64,000 nucleotides of DNA. It comes from an uncultured Alphaproteobacteria bacterium (lineage in GTDB: Bacteria; Pseudomonadota; Alphaproteobacteria; Bin95). Below, piece by piece: positions 19,659 through 30,298 of the stretch; position 1 is the first letter of the stretch, and the number at the start of each line of letters is the position of its first letter. The notes beneath the pieces are model-generated. The model made no database searches, had not been told where the DNA came from, and was given only the letters and a program-made list of their open reading frames with translations. The translations under genes were made by a program, and so were the position numbers. The stretch is taken from assembly GCA_937891825.1 (NCBI GenBank), contig CALAHN010000104.1, forward strand, positions 1 to 64,000, written 5' to 3'.

Positions 19659-21827
19659 TCAGACAATTCGGATCGTCGATTGCCGCGCGCGCGGCGGCTC
19701 GAACGAACCGATCTGGACGGCGGCCCCATATCCAGTCGCCTTGAGCGCCCGAACCGTGTCGTCAGCCACGTCCGCCGGGACGGCGGCAAGCAAGCCGCCC
19801 GATGTTTGCGGATCGTAGAGCAGCCTGTCCGCCGGGCCGTCGCTAGCGGCTTCAATGCGGGCCGCGAACGCCGCGTTGGCGGGCGTCATGGTGCTTTCGA
19901 TGCCCCGTTCGATGGCCGCAAGCGCCCCTGGCAGCGCCGGCAAGGCGGCGCGGTCCAAGGCGACGCTTGTGCCGCTCGCGTCCGCCATCTCGATCAGGTG
20001 CCCGGCGAGGCCGAAGCCTGTGACGTCGGTCGCGGCGCGGGCGCCGGCGGCGAGCAGGACCCGCGCCGCCGCCGCGTTCGACTGGCGCATGCAGGCGATG
20101 GCGCCTTCGACATCCGCCGTCGCGATCAGGCCCCGCATATCGCCCGCCATAAGCGCGCCGATCCCGAGCGGCTTGGTCAGGACCAGCGCGTCGCCGGGGC
20201 GTGCGCCGCCTTTCGCGAGTAATCCAGCCCGATCCGCATAGCCATTGACGCTGAGCCCGAGCGCCAACTCGCCGCCTTCGCCGGTATGGCCGCCGACCAG
20301 CGTCGCGTTTGCCTCCCCAAGCGCCGCCAGCACGCCGGCGAGGATCTGCGTCAGGTCCCGCTCCGTCGGGCCAGGCCCAGCGTGGGGCAGGATGACCGTC
20401 GCCAAGGCGCTATCCGGCTGAGCGCCCATGGCGTAGAGGTCGCTCAAGGCATGCAGGGTCGCGATCTCGCCGAACAGGTAGGCGTCGTCGATGAAGCTCC
20501 GAAACTGGTCGACGGTCTGGATCAGCAATTTGCCGGGCGGCGGCGTCAGGATCGCAGCGTCGTCGCCCGCCTGGGCGCTGAGGCCGAGACGGTCCAACGC
20601 CCGGCGCAGGATCGGGCTCGCGATCTTGGCGCCGCAGCCGCCGCAGCGCATCGGCTCGGGCGCGCCATCGTCCGGGGCCGGAGGCGGCGCCGGACGCATC
20701 GGCGGAAGGTCCTGGTACTTCGCCATCCAGCGCCGGTCGATCCAGTCCTTCCAGGTCCAGGCGAAGCGCCCGCTCGCGGCGAACTGGCCATAGGAGACGA
20801 TGGCGCCGCCATCGCCGGTCGACATCAGCGACAGCGTCTCATGCTGCGGCCGCCATGGCTCCAGCGGTTCGTCAAGCGCTGCCCGGCGGAGGTTGCCGGC
20901 CAGGGGCGGGCCCTGGCGGACGGCGTAGACGCCGGATTTCGGCAAGGGACGGGGCTGGAAGGCGGCACTGTCGCCAGCCGCGAATACTTCCGGATGGCTC
21001 GGCGACTGGAGATATCGGTTGACCTTGACGAACCCTGCGGCATCGACAGCCAGGCCCGAGGCTTGCAGCCACCCTGGGGCCGCAGCGCCGGTCGTGAGGA
21101 TTGTCAGGACGCTTTCGATGACTTCGCCCGTAGCGAGCGTCAGGCAGTCGGCCGCGATTTCGACGCAGCGGCTTCGATGCAGGACCGTGACGCCTGCATC
21201 CCGGAGCGCCCGCGCCATGCGGCGGCGGACCGGGGCGCTGTGGCCGGGCAGGATAGCGTCGTCGCCGCTGACCAGGGTCATGGCGATCGTCTTGCCCTGC
21301 CGCTCGAACCGACGCTTCAAGCCAAGCGCGGTTTCAACGCCGCCGGCGCCGGCGCCGATGACCGCGAGCGCGGCCCCGTTCGGCAAGGTCGCATCCATAT
21401 CCTGCAAACGCGCAAGAAACCGGTCCAGGGGTTTGATTGGAAGCGCAAAATCTTCCGCGCCGATAATGTCCGACGCGGGCGGGGTCGAGCCGACGTCGAT
21501 GGACAGGAGATCGTAGGAAAGCGGCGGCCGGCCTGCGAACAGCACCGCCTGCGCGACGGGATCGATGCCGGTCGCCGCCGCCCGGATCAAGCCGACGCCG
21601 GCCCAACGGGCGATCCGGCCAAGATCGATGTGGCATTGCTCGGCATTGTAGACGCCGCGCAGCAAGCCGGGGATCATGCCGGAATACGGGGTCAAGCTGT
21701 CGCGGGCGATTAATGTCAGGCGAACGCCCGGCTCCGGGCGCATGCCGAAGCGCTTGATGACGTCGACATGGGCATGACCGCCGCCGATCAGGACGATGTC
21801 GCGCGCGACGGGAACGGAGGGCGTCAT
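19659..21827 (-). CDS. selD: Selenide, water dikinase SelD fused to N-terminal FAD/NADH dehydrogenase-like domain
   Basis: N-terminal VLIGGGHAHVDVIKRFG pyridine nucleotide-disulfide reductase; C-terminal MRCGGCGAKIASPILRRAL, PQTSGGLLAAV SelD motifs. Confidence 0.95.
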   Translation of the reverse strand: MTPSVPVARDIVLIGGGHAHVDVIKRFGMRPEPGVRLTLIARDSLTPYSGMIPGLLRGVYNAEQCHIDLGRIARWAGVGLIRAAATGIDPVAQAVLFAGRPPLSYDLLSIDVGSTPPASDIIGAEDFALPIKPLDRFLARLQDMDATLPNGAALAVIGAGAGGVETALGLKRRFERQGKTIAMTLVSGDDAILPGHSAPVRRRMARALRDAGVTVLHRSRCVEIAADCLTLATGEVIESVLTILTTGAAAPGWLQASGLAVDAAGFVKVNRYLQSPSHPEVFAAGDSAAFQPRPLPKSGVYAVRQGPPLAGNLRRAALDEPLEPWRPQHETLSLMSTGDGGAIVSYGQFAASGRFAWTWKDWIDRRWMAKYQDLPPMRPAPPPAPDDGAPEPMRCGGCGAKIASPILRRALDRLGLSAQAGDDAAILTPPPGKLLIQTVDQFRSFIDDAYLFGEIATLHALSDLYAMGAQPDSALATVILPHAGPGPTERDLTQILAGVLAALGEANATLVGGHTGEGGELALGLSVNGYADRAGLLAKGGARPGDALVLTKPLGIGALMAGDMRGLIATADVEGAIACMRQSNAAAARVLLAAGARAATDVTGFGLAGHLIEMADASGTSVALDRAALPALPGALAAIERGIESTMTPANAAFAARIEAASDGPADRLLYDPQTSGGLLAAVPADVADDTVRALKATGYGAAVQIGSFEPPRARQSTIRIV

Positions 21828-21832
21828 CCGGA

Positions 21833-23269
21833 TCAGCGCGCCGCCATCGGGAAGCTGAGCGGCGCCAGTTGGGACATGGTCCGGCCTTTCCAGTCGCGTT
21901 CCGGCACCAGGGCGGCGGCGCGCTTCTGGGCTTCCTGCAGCGCTTCTGTCGCGGCCTCAAGGTCGATTGTCTGGCAGACGCGGTTCCTGACAATGGCCTC
22001 GCCGCCGACGAACACGTCGGTGATCGGCCGCTCGCCGGCCGCGAAGACCAGACTGCGCAAGGGGTCGTAGAGCGGCCGCATCGAGCGATCCTGGACATCG
22101 ACCAGAACGAGGTCCGACTGGGCGCCCGTGGCGAGGCGGCCGATGTCGTCCCGGCGAAGCGCCTTGGCGCCGCCGATGGTGGCTGCGTCGAAGACGTCGG
22201 AGGCGAAGGTGTCGTCAAGGCGGCCAGCCGCCGCGCGGGCGATATAAACGGCGTTCCGCATTTCCTCGATGAAATTGTGGGGATATGTGTCCGTGCCGAT
22301 GCCCATGTTGACGCCCGCGCGGCGATAGTCCCCGAAGGTGCGGAGATTGATGCCCCGCTTGGCGAACACGGTCGGGCAATGGGCGACCGTAGCGCCGCTG
22401 TCCGCCAGGAGCCCGATATCCTTGCGCGTCGGCCAATGCACCCAGGGGTGATGATCCAGGAAGATGCCGTGGCCGACGATGCTGCGTTCGTCGAGCGCGC
22501 CGACCGAATGCATCCATTGGATCGGCGTCATGCCGTGCCGCCGCTGCATTTCCTGGAACTCGGTCATGCTTTGGGCGGCATGGACCTGGAAGGGCAGGTT
22601 GCGCTCCTTGGCGAGGTCATGGGCGTCACGTAGCAGCTCCGCGCTGCAGGTATCGATCTGGGACGGCGTCACCATGCCGGTGAGGCGGCCCGACGGATGC
22701 TGCTGCGCTCGCTCGATCAGCCGAGCCGCCGCGTCGAAGGCTTTGCGGCCAGCCGCGTGGTCCCATTCATACTCGAGGCTATGGCCGTTGCGGGTCAGCC
22801 AGCGGGCGTCGCGGAACATCGGCGCGATGCAGGCGCGCAGCCCGCTATCCGCCAGAATGTCGAGCCAGCCGTCGAATGGCACGGAGAGGTCGACCACGGT
22901 CGTCACGCCGGAAAGCATGAGTTCGCCCATCGCCACCTGAACCGCCGCCCGCATGCCTTCCGGGTCGTTGCCGATGGTCGTCAGAAACTCATAGAGGGAG
23001 CTGTGCCAGAAGCCGGGGCTGAGAGTTTCGTCCGTGACGCCCTTGCGGAGCGGCTCGCTGGTCGGGTGGGTATGGATGTTGATCAGGCCCGGCAGCGCCA
23101 GCCGATCCGATCCGTCGATGGTCGTCGCCGCAGGGCCGGCATAGTCCTTGCCCACATGGATCAGGCCCGCGGCGTCGAACGCGATATCGATGCCACGGGC
23201 GTATTCGTGGCGTTCGGCATGGGCGTTCCACGTCACGGCCCAATCGAGATTCCGGATTACCGTCGTCAT
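21833..23269 (-). CDS. Amidohydrolase family protein (cytosine/guanine deaminase-like)
   Basis: ALPGLINIHTHPTSEPLRKG metal-binding motif, FQVHAAQSM, GTDTYPHN. Confidence 0.9.
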   Translation of the reverse strand: MTTVIRNLDWAVTWNAHAERHEYARGIDIAFDAAGLIHVGKDYAGPAATTIDGSDRLALPGLINIHTHPTSEPLRKGVTDETLSPGFWHSSLYEFLTTIGNDPEGMRAAVQVAMGELMLSGVTTVVDLSVPFDGWLDILADSGLRACIAPMFRDARWLTRNGHSLEYEWDHAAGRKAFDAAARLIERAQQHPSGRLTGMVTPSQIDTCSAELLRDAHDLAKERNLPFQVHAAQSMTEFQEMQRRHGMTPIQWMHSVGALDERSIVGHGIFLDHHPWVHWPTRKDIGLLADSGATVAHCPTVFAKRGINLRTFGDYRRAGVNMGIGTDTYPHNFIEEMRNAVYIARAAAGRLDDTFASDVFDAATIGGAKALRRDDIGRLATGAQSDLVLVDVQDRSMRPLYDPLRSLVFAAGERPITDVFVGGEAIVRNRVCQTIDLEAATEALQEAQKRAAALVPERDWKGRTMSQLAPLSFPMAAR

Positions 23270-23310
23270 CGCAAGTTTCTCCCTCGGCGCCCAATGGCAT
23301 GGGCGCCTAG

Positions 23311-23874
23311 CTAATCCCTGACCCGTCCCCAGGGCAGCATCCTATGCAGGGTCGCATCGCGGTCGATGAAATGATGCTTGAGCGCGGCGCCGGCATGCAA
23401 CAGGATCAGGGCGATCAAGAGCTTCCCGATTATGTCATGCAATGTGCGGAACGTCGTCCGCAGGTCGTTGTCGGCGTCGACCAGGTTCGGCAGCAGGATG
23501 CCGGTGTTGAAGTAGTCGACCGGCGTGCCGCTCGCCGCCGCCATCGCCCAGCCGGTCAGCGGCAAGGCGACCATGCAGACATAAAGCGCTGAATGCGCAA
23601 GCTTCGCCAGCTTGATCTGGGTCTTCGGGGTCGACGGCAGGGCGCCCGGCGGCGGATCGACGGCGCGCCAACCGAGCCGCAGCAGCGCCAGGCCAAGCGC
23701 CGTGACTCCCAAGGATTTGTGCAAGGCGTAAAGTTCGAATTTATTGGGGCTTATCGGCAAATCGTGCATGTAAAGACCGAGCCCGAGCAAGCCGATCAAC
23801 AATGCCGCAAGGCTCCAATGCAGCAGTTTGGCGACGCTGCCGAAGCGCGTGCTCGTATTCCTGAGAGCCGCCAA
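23311..23874 (-). CDS. Cytochrome b561 family protein
   Basis: LLHWSLAALLIGLLGLG, LHKSLGVTALGLALLRLGWR, HDIIGKLLIALILLHAGAALKHHFIDRD. Confidence 0.93.
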   Translation of the reverse strand: MAALRNTSTRFGSVAKLLHWSLAALLIGLLGLGLYMHDLPISPNKFELYALHKSLGVTALGLALLRLGWRAVDPPPGALPSTPKTQIKLAKLAHSALYVCMVALPLTGWAMAAASGTPVDYFNTGILLPNLVDADNDLRTTFRTLHDIIGKLLIALILLHAGAALKHHFIDRDATLHRMLPWGRVRD

Positions 23875-23878
23875 GACC

Positions 23879-24457
23879 CTATTCCGGCGAGGCTTCGAAG
23901 CCGATCTCGATCGTGATCATTGAACCGACGAACGGCTGCCAAGCGCTCAGGCCCCATTGGGTCCGATCGAATACCGTCGATGCCGTGATCGCGATGATCT
24001 TTCTGCCCGTAAATGGGTCATTCGCCTGACCGTTGAATGTCGCTTGCATGGTGACCGGGCGGGTATTCCCGATAATCGTCAACTCGCCGTCGATCTCGCC
24101 GGTGGTCGGGCCGGTCTGGCGAACGGCTGTGCTGACGAACTCGATGCTGGGATAGTTGTTTTCATCGAAGAACTGATCGCCAAGGAGGATTTCGTTCATC
24201 AAGCCGTCGTCGGTTTCGACGCTGTCGACGGGAATCCTGACCCGGACCTTGCTGGAGGCGATCGCGTCCGGATTATAGTCGAGATCGATCGCGTGCTGCT
24301 TAAAGCGGCCGGGAAACGGGAATATCCCGAGGTGCGTGACTTCGAAATGGATGAAGGAATGTCGCTTATCGACTTTCCAAGGCGACGCCTCTGTCTGCGC
24401 GGAACTCAGGAATACGGCGGCGACCAGCGCCAAGGCTGCGGCGAGAGTTTTGCGCAT
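23879..24457 (-). CDS. YceI family protein
   Basis: WKVDKRHSFIHFEVTHLGIFPFPGRF and INGDLTIIGNT-like; signal peptide from MRKTLAAALALVAAVFLSSAQTEA. Confidence 0.93.
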   Translation of the reverse strand: MRKTLAAALALVAAVFLSSAQTEASPWKVDKRHSFIHFEVTHLGIFPFPGRFKQHAIDLDYNPDAIASSKVRVRIPVDSVETDDGLMNEILLGDQFFDENNYPSIEFVSTAVRQTGPTTGEIDGELTIIGNTRPVTMQATFNGQANDPFTGRKIIAITASTVFDRTQWGLSAWQPFVGSMITIEIGFEASPE

Positions 24458-24541
24458 GCGTCTCAATCCATTCCAGTCCAAAGCCTTGTATACCTTACCC
24501 ATCGCGAAAAGTCGCTGGCCCGCCAAATCAAAAATACTTGT

Positions 24542-25954
24542 TCAGGACAGCGGCAATTTGATCTCGGTTTCATTCAGGCCGGCGAGTTCGCCGACGGTCA
24601 GCGGGCTGATCGGCAGGCGCACGCGCATCAGCCCGACGTCGCCAGGGCCGCGGCCCTGAGCGTCGGCCAGAATTGCGGCGACGGTCTGGGAGCACATGCG
24701 GCCCTGGCATGGCCCCATGCCAGCGCGCGTGAACGCCTTCAACTGGTTCGGACCCTGGGCGCCGAGCGCGGCCGCGGCGCGCACGGCGCCGGCCGTCACC
24801 TCTTCGCATCGGCAGACCAGCGTCGCGTCGTCCGGCCGCTGGAAGGCGCGGGCCGGGCGATAGATCCGGTCGAGAAACGGCCTGAGCGCTCGGGCGCGGG
24901 ACGCGCGGGTCCGGCTCCAGCGACCGGGGGTCGCAGTCCGTCCCAGCGCTGTCGCAGCCGCCGCGCCGGCGGATTCACCCAGGGCTTCCGCGGCCGCCCA
25001 TCCGGCGACGCCGGCGCAGTCGCCGGCGACGTGGACCCACGGCATATCGTCTAGTTGACCGGTCAATCGGTCGGCCGCCGGGCGCCAGGCGTCCGCCGCC
25101 ATGTCGTAGAGGTGAGGGGCCCGCATGGCGCGGGTGAGCTGCGCGTTCGGAATGACCCCGTCATGGACCAGCAGCGTCCTGACATCGATCCGTCCGACGG
25201 CGCCCGCTGCCGTCCGCCACTCCACCTGGCGCAAGCGCTCGGCGCCAAGCGCCCGGATCTGGACGACGTTGCGCGCCGTGGCGCGGAGGCGGCCAAGCCA
25301 GTAGGCGCCCTTCGCCAGATAGTCGGGGGCGAGGAGCGCCGCCATCGCGGCGCTTTTGCCGGCCGTCAGGGCGAGGCCGGGGTCCGAGAGGTCCAGCACC
25401 GCGTCCGGCGGCGCGCCCGCCGCCTCCAGTTGCGCCGCCAGCAACAAGAGCAGCGGCCCCTGGCCGGCGATCACAAATGGCCGCTCCGGGACGAGGTCGC
25501 TGGTCTTGAGCGCGATTTGGGCCGCCCCGAGGGTCATGACTCCGGGCAGGGTCCAGCCGGGGAAGGGCGTCGGGCGTTCATAGGCGCCGGTCGCGACGAT
25601 CAGGCGCTTGCAGGAGAGCCGCGCGGCCTGGCCCTTCCGGACGAACAACACGTCGCCGCCGGTATCCCTGGCGTCTGCATCCGGTTCAACGCCGACGACG
25701 CGGGCGCCGGGCTGATAGTCGACGCGCGCCAGCCGGAAGCGCTTCACCGAAGCCAGGCCGCGGCGATAGTCCTTGCCGAACAACTTGAGGTCGCCGCGCT
25801 CGGCCGCACCTTCGACATTGCGCCAGATCTGGCCGCCGGGCGTTGGCTGGTCGTCCAGTACGGCGACAGCGAGGCCGGCGGCGGCGGCCTGGATCGCAGC
25901 CGCCATTCCGGCCGGCCCAGCGCCGATGACGACGATATCCGCGCGCTCACCCAT
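24542..25954 (-). CDS. NAD(P)/FAD-dependent oxidoreductase, HcnB/opine oxidase-like, with C-terminal BFD-type Fe-S domain
   Basis: VIGAGPAGMAAAIQAAAAGL; LVCRCEEVTAGAVRAAAALGAQGPNQLKAFTRAGMGPCQGRMC. Confidence 0.9.
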   Translation of the reverse strand: MGERADIVVIGAGPAGMAAAIQAAAAGLAVAVLDDQPTPGGQIWRNVEGAAERGDLKLFGKDYRRGLASVKRFRLARVDYQPGARVVGVEPDADARDTGGDVLFVRKGQAARLSCKRLIVATGAYERPTPFPGWTLPGVMTLGAAQIALKTSDLVPERPFVIAGQGPLLLLLAAQLEAAGAPPDAVLDLSDPGLALTAGKSAAMAALLAPDYLAKGAYWLGRLRATARNVVQIRALGAERLRQVEWRTAAGAVGRIDVRTLLVHDGVIPNAQLTRAMRAPHLYDMAADAWRPAADRLTGQLDDMPWVHVAGDCAGVAGWAAAEALGESAGAAAATALGRTATPGRWSRTRASRARALRPFLDRIYRPARAFQRPDDATLVCRCEEVTAGAVRAAAALGAQGPNQLKAFTRAGMGPCQGRMCSQTVAAILADAQGRGPGDVGLMRVRLPISPLTVGELAGLNETEIKLPLS

Positions 25955-26264
25955 GGCGGAGGCTCGGCCGGCTGGCGTGCGTCCTGACGCGCATGCCGTC
26001 CTTCACAGGCGTCATGCAAGCTTGCACGTTGGCGCGGTCGTCGACGGTCATCAGGCACTCGTAACAGGAGCCCATCAGGCAATAGGGCGCGCGCGGGGCG
26101 CCGGATACAGGCGCGAGCCGAGTCGGGACAATGCCCGCCGCCAGGACGGCGGCGGCTACGGATTCGCCCTTGCGGGCGCGCACATCCCGGCCGTCGACCG
26201 TGATCGTGACGGCGGCGGAAGCTGGCGGCTCAGTGCGACGGACGAGCATGGGGCGTCCCGTCAA
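25947..26264 (-). CDS. (2Fe-2S)-binding protein, HcnA/opine oxidase-like
   Basis: YCLMGSCYECLMTVDDRANVQACMTPV cysteine pattern. Confidence 0.9.
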   Translation of the reverse strand: MTGRPMLVRRTEPPASAAVTITVDGRDVRARKGESVAAAVLAAGIVPTRLAPVSGAPRAPYCLMGSCYECLMTVDDRANVQACMTPVKDGMRVRTHASRPSLRHG

Positions 26265-27369
26265 AGCGTTTCACGGAGAATTCCTCGAAGCCGACCGGCG
26301 TTTCGCCCTCCAGAATCCAGCGCGGCAACAGCCGGGCATGGACCGCAGCCAGAGTGACGCCTGAATGATTGGTCGCCATGAAGACGCCGGGCCAAGTCTC
26401 CGACTCGTCATAGATCGGGCAGCCATCCGGCGGCATGACCCGAAGCGCGCCCCAGGCGCGGACGATGTTCACGGTCTTGAGGGCAGGCAGAATGCGCACG
26501 GCGCGCGCCGCGATGGCGCCCGCGACATCGCCAGTGTTCATATCGTTAAAGCCGACCTCTTCGTGGCTGACGCCCAGCATGATCGAGCCTTCATCGGTCT
26601 GGCGGATCGAGCCCATGGGCATTGGCAGAATCGGGTCCAGGCGCTCCGTCACCAGGATCTGGCCGCGCTGGGGCCGGGTTGGGCAGTGCAAGCCAGTCTT
26701 GGCAGCCAGCGCCGGGATGCCATGGCCGCAGGCGATGACGATCTTTTCGGCTTCGAACCGGCGCCCATCCTTGGCGATCGCGGCATAGCCAGCGCCGGCG
26801 CGTTCGATATCAGCGACGCCGGCGTTTGGCACATACTGGCCGCCCGCCGCCTGGAAACCGGCATGCATGCCGCGGAGCAGCTTCAACGGATTAGCGTGGC
26901 CGTCATGGGGGCAATATGCGGCCGCGACGACATCGGGGCCGAAGGCGACGCCCGGAACCATGGCCATCAGTTCGCCACGGTCCAGCAGCGTGACGTCATA
27001 GGGCATGTTGCCGGCCTGGGCTTGCATCTTTGCAATCAACGCTTCCGACTGGGCGACTTCGTCGGGCGAACTGCAGAGCATCAGGCCGCCCCGCTGTTCA
27101 TGGCCGGCGTCGACGCCGACGCTGGCCTCGATTTCTCGGGCGAAATTGCCCCAGATCTCGGCGGAACGGCGCGACCATTCCTGATACCGCTGCATGCCGA
27201 GGCCCTTGGATTGCGTCCACACCAGGCCGAAATTGCCCCGCGCCGTGCGGAGCGCGCCATCATCCTCGTCAAGCATCACGACCGCGGCGCCGGACTGGGC
27301 GAGACCATAGGCAATGGCGGCGCCGACCATGCCGCCGCCGATCACGATTACCTGAGCCGTATCCGTCAT
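26230..27369 (-). CDS. FAD-dependent oxidoreductase, HcnC/D-amino acid oxidase (DAO) family
   Basis: VIVIGGGMVGAAIAYGLAQSGAAVVMLDE, C-terminal ATNHSGVTLA. Confidence 0.9.
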   Translation of the reverse strand: MTDTAQVIVIGGGMVGAAIAYGLAQSGAAVVMLDEDDGALRTARGNFGLVWTQSKGLGMQRYQEWSRRSAEIWGNFAREIEASVGVDAGHEQRGGLMLCSSPDEVAQSEALIAKMQAQAGNMPYDVTLLDRGELMAMVPGVAFGPDVVAAAYCPHDGHANPLKLLRGMHAGFQAAGGQYVPNAGVADIERAGAGYAAIAKDGRRFEAEKIVIACGHGIPALAAKTGLHCPTRPQRGQILVTERLDPILPMPMGSIRQTDEGSIMLGVSHEEVGFNDMNTGDVAGAIAARAVRILPALKTVNIVRAWGALRVMPPDGCPIYDESETWPGVFMATNHSGVTLAAVHARLLPRWILEGETPVGFEEFSVKRFDGTPHARPSH

Positions 27370-27387
27370 CGCTTTGCCCAGCCCGAG

Positions 27388-27828
27388 TCAGTCGTCTTGC
27401 GGGATGCGCAATACCTGGCCCGGATAAATCTTGTCAGGGTGCTTCAGCATCGGCTTGTTGGCTTCAAAAATTGCAGGGTATTTATTGGCGCTTCCAAGGT
27501 GCTTCTTCGCAATGTGCGAAAGCGTGTCGCCCTTGACGACGGTATGGAGGACTGGCGCCGGACCGACCGATCTGGCCTCGAGCTGAGCGTCGACGGACCC
27601 GATGCCCATGGTATTGCCGATCGCGATCACGACTTTTTCAAGCGTCGCCTGGTCCGCGACCGCACCTTTGACGATGGCTTTGTCGCCCTCGACCTGGATA
27701 TCCAGGCCATCGACATTCAACCCGAGATCCTTGATCGCATCGGAAATCTTGTCGGCGGGCGGCGGCGCGTCCGCCTTGCCGATGCCGAGGGATTCGCCGA
27801 CGGACTTGATGAAGGAAAACAGTCCCAT
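27388..27828 (-). CDS. BON + LysM domain protein (Kbp/YgaU-like)
   Basis: MGLFSFIKSVGESLG, BON segment, C-terminal VVKGDTLSHIAKKHLGSANKYPAIFEANKPMLKHPDKIYPGQVLRIP. Confidence 0.92.
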   Translation of the reverse strand: MGLFSFIKSVGESLGIGKADAPPPADKISDAIKDLGLNVDGLDIQVEGDKAIVKGAVADQATLEKVVIAIGNTMGIGSVDAQLEARSVGPAPVLHTVVKGDTLSHIAKKHLGSANKYPAIFEANKPMLKHPDKIYPGQVLRIPQDD

Positions 27829-27848
27829 GGGAGACTCCTCGGATAAAA

Positions 27849-28529
27849 CTAACGGCGTTTGCCGAAGACCGAGTCTAATAGGTCGTCGGCGGAACTGCCA
27901 TCGCCATCTGCGTCGAACATCCGGCCAAGCTCGCCCAGCCCGTCAAGGCTCGGCGCTGCTTCGCCTTGCCCGCCGCCGCCGCCAAACATGCCGCCGAGGA
28001 TGCCCCCCAACAGGCCGCCGCCAGCGTCGCCCGAGTTGCTCGCTCCGCCGCCAAGAATCTGGCCAAGCAGGCCGCCGTCGCCCGAGCCGCCGCCCTCTGC
28101 CCCGCCGCGGATGTTCTTCGCAATCGCGCCCATGGCCATGCTGGCGAGCACGGGCAGCAGTTGCTTCAACAGGGTATCGCTGATGCCGGTACGCTCGGAC
28201 GCTCGAGCCGCCACGGCGCGGGAGACGTCTTTCGAGCCAAGCAGATGCCCGAGAATGCCATCGCCTTCCGTGCGCGCTTCATCCGCGAGCGCGAGTTCCG
28301 GACGGTCGAGATATCGATCATGGCCGTCGCGGTCGACCGCGGATGCGAGCGCGCGCAGACCGTCGCCGGTCGCCGCCTGGCGCTTCATGCCGGAAGAGAG
28401 CGCCGGCAGCAGTTCGCGCATCGCTGCTTCGGTCTGATTACGGTCCAGCCCGAAGCGGGCTCCAAGATTATCGACAGTCTTGCCATCCTGCGCCGTGAGA
28501 ATGGTTTCCAGAAGATTGGGCATTGGCAT
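27849..28529 (-). CDS. DUF937 domain-containing protein
   Basis: LGARFGLDRNQTEAAMRELLPALSSGMKRQA; Gly-rich C-terminal region. Confidence 0.85.
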   Translation of the reverse strand: MPMPNLLETILTAQDGKTVDNLGARFGLDRNQTEAAMRELLPALSSGMKRQAATGDGLRALASAVDRDGHDRYLDRPELALADEARTEGDGILGHLLGSKDVSRAVAARASERTGISDTLLKQLLPVLASMAMGAIAKNIRGGAEGGGSGDGGLLGQILGGGASNSGDAGGGLLGGILGGMFGGGGGQGEAAPSLDGLGELGRMFDADGDGSSADDLLDSVFGKRR

Positions 28530-28640
28530 TGCTCAAGGAATTCCTGCGGTCGGTCCAGATGGGCGGAGAATAGCAGATCGACGTCGTGGAATCCCGTTGC
28601 GCCTCCCGTGCATGGAGCTTAGTTTGCGCCCGCTCCCTGA

Positions 28641-29891
<1,251 letters not shown>

Positions 29892-29914
29892 CTCGCCGGC
29901 CGCGAACGCTCAAT

Positions 29915-29952
29915 CGGCCCGCATTCCGGCGGAAATACCGGAATGCGGGCCG
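29915..29952 (+). terminator. Strong hairpin downstream of aminotransferase
   Basis: Perfect 15-bp stem CGGCCCGCATTCCGG (29915-29929) / CCGGAATGCGGGCCG (29938-29952), 8-nt loop; no clear U tract. Confidence 0.5.
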
Positions 29953-30067
29953 TGCACGGCAGTCTTGCCGGGATTTAGGTCGAATTTGCGACAAACCCGT
30001 TAAGCGCTTTTGAGGGGCCATCGCTTATGCTTTCGTCATTAACGAGCTTGAGCGAGGCGCCCTTTCT

Positions 30068-30253
30068 ATGTTCGGACTTCGGTTGTCGATATGGCGTCGG
30101 CTCGCTCGAGATCAACATGGCGTCACCATGGTCGAATATGCGATCGCCGCCGCGCTGATGAGCGCCGCCATCGTCACTTTCCTCTCGGACGTCGACGATC
30201 CCGACGGTCTCCTCGGCCGCATCAAACTCCTGCTGGATAGTGTGCTTAGCTGA
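30068..30253 (+). CDS. Flp-type IVb pilin-like small protein
   Basis: 61 aa with DQHGVTMVEYAIAAALMSAAIVTFLSDV pilin N-terminal motif. Confidence 0.8.
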   Translation: MFGLRLSIWRRLARDQHGVTMVEYAIAAALMSAAIVTFLSDVDDPDGLLGRIKLLLDSVLS

Positions 30254-30298
30254 ATAGGCCTATGCTCGCCCGGATGTGACGAGGTCAGGGCGGGACGC

